Positions 62,770 to 64,000 of a stretch of 64,000 bases of DNA are shown in pieces (within the stretch, counting starts at the first letter, position 1; each line of letters begins with the position of its first letter). The position numbers were made by a program, and so were the translations under genes. The notes under the pieces are model-generated. The model was given only the letters and a program-made list of their open reading frames with translations, ran no database searches and had not been told where the DNA came from. Location: NCBI RefSeq assembly GCF_002174455.2, contig NZ_CP147246.1:1205501-1269500 (forward strand). Reading direction: 5' to 3'. This stretch comes from Enterococcus sp. 9D6_DIV0238. Its GTDB lineage: Bacteria > Bacillota > Bacilli > Lactobacillales > Enterococcaceae.

Positions 62770-64000
62770 AAAAAATTCAACTCGTTCTTTTAATCGTTTT
62801 CTCCCTTATTTACTAAACTATCCAAAAGAAATAACAGCTGCTACGATTTTAGGTATTTTAAGCGGACTAACGACTGTATTGATGACTTATTATATGGGAA
62901 AATCGATCGACACTATGATAGGTTTAGGCAATGTGGATTTTCACAAATTGTTTTATTTACTTAGCTTGCTTGGTGGCATCTTGATCGTGACAGTCATCAG
63001 TCAATGGTTGATCCAGCGTTTAGGTAATCGCGTCGCTTATCTTTCTGTAGCTGAACTTAGAAAAGATGCCTTCGCTCATCTGAATCGCCTGCCGCTCAAC
63101 TACTATGATCAAAATTCACATGGCAATATCGTCAGCCGTTTTACGAATGACATGGATAATATTTCTGTTGCTTGCTCAGCTGTTTTTAACCAGCTATTCT
63201 CAGGAATTTCTGTTGTGATCATTGCCTTCTTTTTCATGTTGAAGCTTAGTCTCCTACTCACGATCGTTGTCCTTGTATCAACACCGATCATTTTTCTTGT
63301 TAATTGGCTAGTCGCAACCTCTTCACAAAAAAACTTTGCTGAGCAACAAAAAATAGTCGGAGAAATATCCGGATTTGTTTCTGAAATGGTTGGAAATCAA
63401 AAAATCGTCAAAGCCTTTCAACAAGAAAATGTTTCTCAGCAACGCTTTGAACAGCTCAATCAACATTTATATGTTCGAGGACAAAAAGCACAGTTTTCTT
63501 CTTCGTTAACAAACCCACTTTCACGTTTTGTCGATCATTTGACTTACTTATCGATCGGTCTTGTTGGTGGATTATTACTTTTGAATGGCAACCATACTGT
63601 AACCGTCGGTGTGATTTCAAGTTTTACGATCTATTCTAGTCAATTTTCAAAACCTTTTATTGAATTATCTGGAATTACCACTCAAATTCAAACGGCTCTA
63701 GCTGGACTGGATCGAACGTTTGATATTATTAGCCAGCCCGAAGAAAAGCCCGATGGCGAACATGCTATTATTTTGACTAGTGCAGTAGGAAAAGTTGTTT
63801 TTGATCATGTTGATTTCTCCTATACTCCATCTAAACCACTGATCAAAAATTTTAATTTGGTCGCTAACCCAGGTGAAACGATTGCTATCGTAGGTAAAAC
63901 CGGAGCAGGAAAGTCCACCTTAGTAAATCTATTGATGCGGTTTTATGATGTAAATAGTGGATCGATTTTAATTGATGGACATCCAATCACACAAATAACG
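62759..64000 (+). CDS. ABC-type exporter half-transporter 2 (3' partial)
   Basis: Reading frame is open to the right edge (414 codons). Starts MMTKKNSTRSFNRF within the end of the first subunit, with GAGGAGG upstream. Six-helix permease with ELRKDAFAHLNRLPLNYYDQNSHGNIVSRF, then the start of the ATPase (VVFDHVDFSYTP and Walker A VGKTGAGKSTL). Signature and Walker B lie outside the window. Together with the first gene it should form a heterodimer of the EfrAB/BmrCD kind; that exact identity is inferred. Confidence 0.92.
   Translation, partial: MMTKKNSTRSFNRFLPYLLNYPKEITAATILGILSGLTTVLMTYYMGKSIDTMIGLGNVDFHKLFYLLSLLGGILIVTVISQWLIQRLGNRVAYLSVAELRKDAFAHLNRLPLNYYDQNSHGNIVSRFTNDMDNISVACSAVFNQLFSGISVVIIAFFFMLKLSLLLTIVVLVSTPIIFLVNWLVATSSQKNFAEQQKIVGEISGFVSEMVGNQKIVKAFQQENVSQQRFEQLNQHLYVRGQKAQFSSSLTNPLSRFVDHLTYLSIGLVGGLLLLNGNHTVTVGVISSFTIYSSQFSKPFIELSGITTQIQTALAGLDRTFDIISQPEEKPDGEHAIILTSAVGKVVFDHVDFSYTPSKPLIKNFNLVANPGETIAIVGKTGAGKSTLVNLLMRFYDVNSGSILIDGHPITQIT

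Overview
The window looks like a chromosomal segment of a low-GC Gram-positive coccus, most likely Enterococcus or a close relative. The reasons are the Enterococcus-type division and cell-wall (dcw) cluster running from mraZ to divIVA and ileS, the short L27 N-terminal extension paired with a Prp protease gene, the AT-rich codon use, and the many small families typical of Lactobacillales (DUF3397, DUF4044, DUF2798, Gls24/Asp23). Species cannot be fixed from the sequence alone.

Layout. Positions 1-1.7 kb hold the 3' part of a secreted GH25 muramidase with five tandem GW-like wall-binding repeats. Positions 1.8-19.8 kb, all on the minus strand, are the dcw cluster: mraZ, rsmH, ftsL, a division class B PBP, mraY, murD, murG, divIB, ftsA, ftsZ, yggS, sepF, yggT, ylmH, divIVA, then ileS behind a T-box leader. 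Two non-coding repeat arrays sit inside it: three hairpin units between mraY and murD, and a 79-bp array between the T-box and ileS. Positions 20-34 kb are housekeeping: corA, recN, argR, tlyA, ispA, xseA/xseB, folD, nusB, an Asp23 protein, a Pro-dipeptidase, a frameshifted acyltransferase, a phosphoesterase and small stress or hypothetical genes.

Positions 36.3-39.15 kb are a nearly deleted prophage inserted at the 3' end of rpmA. A 22-bp direct repeat marks attL and attR. The original rpmA stop codon and terminator are still visible at the far left, while the phage side supplies a new last codon, stop and terminator to the working rpmA. Only the integrase tail, the lysin tail and two cargo genes remain: a secreted staphopain-like cysteine protease and a small lipoprotein.

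Positions 40.4-49.7 kb hold tRNA-Arg(UCU) followed, on the minus strand, by a tail-only phage locus: major tail protein, gpG/gpGT chaperones with a -1 slippery site, tape measure, Dit, a tail lysin with lysozyme and CHAP domains, BppU and three tandem short fibre cassettes. No head, terminase, integrase or lysis genes accompany it, so it is either a remnant or a tailocin-like particle.

Positions 49.9-64 kb carry GNAT acetyltransferases, an RpiR regulator, a GH4 phospho-glycosidase, tsaE, pta, ung, a Cof-type phosphatase, a coiled-coil/3D cell-wall protein with a WalR-like box, and a two-gene ABC exporter that runs off the right edge.
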